From positions 1 to 15,781 of the forward strand of contig DRJW01000345.1 of NCBI GenBank assembly GCA_011052055.1: 15,781 nt of DNA, read 5' to 3'. The number at the start of each line of letters is the position of its first letter. Position 1 is the first letter of the stretch. The DNA comes from Nitrospirota bacterium (GTDB taxonomy: Bacteria; Nitrospinota_A; UBA7883). This document shows, in pieces, positions 14,031 to 15,781 of the stretch. The notes below the pieces were generated by a model. It saw only the letters and a program-made list of their open reading frames with translations, was not told the origin of the DNA and made no database searches. Position numbers and translations under genes: made by a program.

Positions 14031-14819
14031 ATGATAAAAAAACTTTATTCCGAGCCTCCTAAAGGAGGCGTCAAGCTGGGCACTCCCGAAGCGGACGATC
14101 TGATAGTAGAGTATTCCCCGCTCATAAAATTCATCGCCCATAGGCTGGCGATGCGCCTTCCGCCGAACATAGAGGTGGATGATCTTATCAGCGCAGGTGT
14201 TATCGGGCTGATCGACGCGATAGAAAAATTCAACCCGGACAAGGAGACTCAGTTTAAAACCTACGCGGAAATAAGGGTGCGCGGCGCCATGCTCGACGAA
14301 CTGCGCTCTTTAGACTGGGTGCCCCGCTCCGTCCGCCAAAAAGCCTCCACCGTCTCGTCCGCCTACGCCAAGCTGGAGCAACAGCTAGGAAGACCCGCCG
14401 AAGACGACGAAATCTCCGAAGCGATGGGTCTGTCCATTGAGCAGTTCCATACCTTCCTCCAGCAATCCTCCGGCCAGCCGATCCTCTCTATCGAGGATCT
14501 TGGCGGGACAAGCAAGGACGGAGAAAAACGTGATCTGATGGAAGTCCTGGCCGGGACGAAGGAGACCGACCCGGAAACCCTGGCAAGGCTCAGCGAGATA
14601 AGGTCGATCATCGCAAGAGCCATAGACGAGCTTCCCGAAAAAGACCGGCTTTTGATATCGCTCTACTACTATGAAGAGCTGACGATGAAAGAGATCGGCG
14701 AGGTGCTGGATATCACCGAATCGCGTGTATCGCAGATACACACTAAATGCGTCTTCCGCCTCCGCTCCAAACTGCGCAAATTCATCCACGACGAAGACGA
14801 GCTCGACGCCTCGGTCTAG
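14031..14819 (+). CDS. fliA: Flagellar sigma factor FliA (sigma-28)
   Basis: FliA directs RNA polymerase to late flagellar and often chemotaxis genes, and is held by FlgM until the hook is complete. The 262 residues include sigma region 2 (DLISAGVIGLIDAIEKFNP, then FKTYAEIRVRGAMLDELRS) with the FliA/WhiG signature from G85 through DWVPRSVRQK. Region 3 follows, and region 4 has the helix-turn-helix (about 215-247, EELTMKEIGEVLDITESRVS). The length is usual, and FliA is more likely than other sigma factors because of the signature and the setting. The ATG lacks a ribosome-binding site. AGGAGG at 14063-14068 precedes an in-frame CTG at codon 16, leaving a shorter form possible. Both starts keep all sigma regions. 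No chemotaxis genes follow it here. Confidence 0.96.
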   Translation: MIKKLYSEPPKGGVKLGTPEADDLIVEYSPLIKFIAHRLAMRLPPNIEVDDLISAGVIGLIDAIEKFNPDKETQFKTYAEIRVRGAMLDELRSLDWVPRSVRQKASTVSSAYAKLEQQLGRPAEDDEISEAMGLSIEQFHTFLQQSSGQPILSIEDLGGTSKDGEKRDLMEVLAGTKETDPETLARLSEIRSIIARAIDELPEKDRLLISLYYYEELTMKEIGEVLDITESRVSQIHTKCVFRLRSKLRKFIHDEDELDASV

Positions 14820-14825
14820 AATCCG

Positions 14826-14844
14826 GGCGCCTCGCCTAGGCGCC
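14826..14844 (+). terminator. Perfect hairpin after fliA without a T run
   Basis: GGCGCCT (14826-14832) pairs perfectly with AGGCGCC (14838-14844) across a five-base loop, seven bases after the fliA stop. No run of T follows, so it is not a classic intrinsic terminator. It may stabilise the transcript end or support a factor-dependent stop. It points to the end of the flagellar unit. Confidence 0.4.
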
Positions 14845-14925
14845 GTCACCGTGTAGCTCGGATATTAAATCAAATCCTTTCCACTCCTTACCGATCAGTG
14901 GCGCTATTTAAGCGCGCTTGCCAAT

Positions 14926-15000
14926 TGTCATTGCGAGCACAAAGCGCGGCAATCTCTCCCGCCGCCCCGGACACCGCGTTGCGAGCGGAGAAGCCGCGAT
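14926..15000. repeat. Degenerate intergenic repeat of the TTGCGAGC...CAATCTC type
   Basis: TTGCGAGC occurs at 14931-14938 and again at 14979-14986. The first copy lies in TGTCATTGCGAGCACAAAG and continues to GCGGCAATCTC (ending 14956). The second continues as GGAGAAGCCGCGAT. This resembles the dispersed TCATTGCGAG...GCAATCTC intergenic repeats that I know from several bacterial genomes, here decayed. Family membership is from memory and not verified. Confidence 0.45.
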
Positions 15001-15157
15001 ATAATTCTTCCCGGTTGATTTGCCATGCCGATACAAGTTTCGCAGACATCCAGGAAAGCCTCTATGGAATAAATCTACTCTCCTGTCGTCTAAAGTGTCA
15101 TAGGTGGAAAAATTATGAACAATCGTTTAGATCCAATAATATGATTTTTGTATGACT

Positions 15158-15162
15158 GGAGG
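15158..15162 (+). promoter_or_regulatory. Ribosome-binding site that sets the start at 15169
   Basis: GGAGG lies six bases before the ATG at 15169. A longer reading from TTG at 15148 would place this site inside the coding region and put MYDWRKL before the signal peptide. The ATG at 15169 is therefore the better start. Confidence 0.85.
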
Positions 15163-15168
15163 AAACTG

Positions 15169-15564
15169 ATGCGAAAACTGATTATTTTCACGTTTATGGC
15201 CACTTTTGGTTTTGTCCTCACATCCCCCGCTTTTGCCGGAAATGATCCCAGCATCAAGGGTAAACAACGGGAAGGCATTCAACGGGAGATGACTAATTTT
15301 ATTGTTAAATCGCAATTGGATGGTCACTTTTTGCATTATGATCCTGTTTCCGGAGAGTTGAAGAAGCTCAAACTGGACAAACTGCATGATGGAATCGTAA
15401 AAAAAGGGAACTTCTTTGTAAGTTGCGCTGATTTTACTGATGTTAAAGGTAAAAAATATGACCTGGATTTCATGGTGATCGAAAAGAATGGCAAACATCA
15501 TGTTGTTCAGACCCTGGTGCACGCTGTGGAAGGTAAAAAGCGGCCTTACCAGGTGGAGAAATAG
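15169..15564 (+). CDS. Small exported protein of unknown function
   Basis: I do not recognise this family. The 131-residue product begins with a clear signal peptide (MRKLIIFTFMATFGFVLTS, likely cut after PAFA at about residue 23), giving a mature periplasmic or secreted protein of about 108 residues. The mature part is Lys/Asp-rich with alternating beta-type patterns. It includes FLHYDPVSGELKKLKLDKLH, GNFFVSCADFTDVKGKKYDL and DFMVIEKNGKHHVVQTLVH. It has a single cysteine and several histidines, so metal or cofactor contact is possible but unproven. It has its own strong ribosome-binding site, lower GC than the flagellar genes and no obvious link to motility. Its stop is only eight bases from the stop of the gene on the other strand. 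Confidence 0.8.
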   Translation: MRKLIIFTFMATFGFVLTSPAFAGNDPSIKGKQREGIQREMTNFIVKSQLDGHFLHYDPVSGELKKLKLDKLHDGIVKKGNFFVSCADFTDVKGKKYDLDFMVIEKNGKHHVVQTLVHAVEGKKRPYQVEK

Positions 15565-15572
15565 ATAATTGC

Positions 15573-15781
15573 TCATGGCGCTTTGTACGGGCGGCGGATG
15601 GAGATAATTGATCCGGCTATAAATATAACCATCGTTCCTATAACTGTCGTCATCAGCGTGTGGAGAGGATTTGAAAACGGTAGCCCCAGTTGATTTGAGA
15701 ATGCCGCCCACAAAATAACCAGCAGGCCCAGTGTCACGCTGATAGCGGCGTGGGGCGCCCGTGTTCTCTTCGCAAATAGAG
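15573..15781 (-). CDS. C-terminal end of a probable sodium:solute symporter (partial)
   Basis: The - strand is open from the right edge to a TGA at 15573-15575, giving the last 68 residues of a membrane protein. It shows two hydrophobic segments, AAISVTLGLLVILWAAFS and LMTTVIGTMVIFIAGSIISI, joined by the stretch NQLGLPFSNPLHT, and a short basic tail. The pattern of a final LH-x-LM...GT segment is reminiscent of the C-terminal end of sodium:solute symporters (SSS family). The start and most of the protein lie outside the window, so substrate cannot be told. Other multi-span permeases remain possible. It converges with the small exported protein. Confidence 0.6.
   Translation of the reverse strand, partial: LFAKRTRAPHAAISVTLGLLVILWAAFSNQLGLPFSNPLHTLMTTVIGTMVIFIAGSIISIRRPYKAP

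Larger units (their letters stand above)
14820..15168. other. Non-coding gap after fliA with repeats
   Basis: I see no credible gene in this 349-base stretch. It holds a perfect 7-bp hairpin just behind fliA (14826-14844), a small hairpin GCGCT/AGCGC (14901-14915), degenerate GC-rich repeat sequence (14926-15000) and, at its end, the ribosome-binding site of the exported protein. An open frame from 14898 merely runs through the repeats. I found no convincing promoter for the downstream gene, although TAATAT at 15137-15142 could act as a -10 with a poor -35. Confidence 0.65.

Noticed and set aside
14898..15155. Possible 85-codon gene after fliA
   Set aside because: Its frame runs through GC-rich decayed repeats, it has no ribosome-binding site, and its sequence looks like a translated repeat.
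15127..15711. - strand open frame of 194 codons at the right end
   Set aside because: It is antisense to the exported protein. The adjacent - strand frame ending at 15573 has a much better membrane-protein pattern.

Overview
The window is a flagellar gene cluster of a Gram-negative, motile bacterium. It holds 18 genes, 17 on the + strand and one partial gene on the - strand at the right edge. The flagellar order is motA, an extra motB-like gene, motB, fliL, fliM, fliN, fliO, fliP, fliQ, fliR, flhB, flhA, flhF, flhG, a small membrane-protein gene, fliA. Apart from the two extra genes, this matches the order motA-motB-fliL-fliM-fliN-fliO/Z-fliP-fliQ-fliR-flhB-flhA-flhF-flhG known from spirochaete flagellar operons. 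However, the sigma-54-type promoters and FleQ-like boxes, the PomA-like MotA and the moderate base composition suit a proteobacterial, delta-proteobacterial, Nitrospinota or Nitrospirota-like host equally well. The sequence alone does not name the taxon.

Layout. Positions 1-408 are non-coding: a 17-bp tandem repeat (69-156), a weak terminator-like hairpin, a perfect 20-bp palindrome that fits the FleQ binding consensus (310-329), and a sigma-54 type -24/-12 promoter (347-363) leading into motA. Positions 409-4774 carry the stator and switch genes (motA, motB-like, motB, fliL, fliM, fliN). Positions 4775-5047 are a gap with a GC-rich direct repeat and a very good sigma-54 promoter (4939-4955). 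Positions 5048-9275 encode the export gate (fliO, P, Q, R, flhB). A 159-bp leader with two FleQ-like boxes precedes flhA, flhF, flhG and a two-helix membrane protein (9435-13932). fliA follows its own sigma-70-like promoter (14031-14819). Positions 14820-15168 are non-coding with a hairpin and degenerate repeat copies. Then come a small exported protein of unknown function (15169-15564) and the C-terminal end of a probable sodium:solute symporter on the - strand (15573 to beyond the edge).

How the genes work together. FliPQR, FlhB and FlhA form the export gate, and FliO helps assemble FliP. FliM and FliN form the C-ring that the MotA/MotB stators act on, with FliL at the stator. FlhF and FlhG set the place and number of flagella. 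FliA is the sigma-28 factor for late genes. The regulatory sites suggest three sigma-54/FleQ-type transcription units (from motA, fliO and flhA), with fliA under a housekeeping promoter or read through from upstream.

The most notable points are: (1) a second MotB-like OmpA-family protein, translationally coupled to motA, that lacks the ion-binding aspartate; (2) the FleQ-like boxes at three promoters; (3) an unusually long FliO with a periplasmic AMIN-like N-terminal region.
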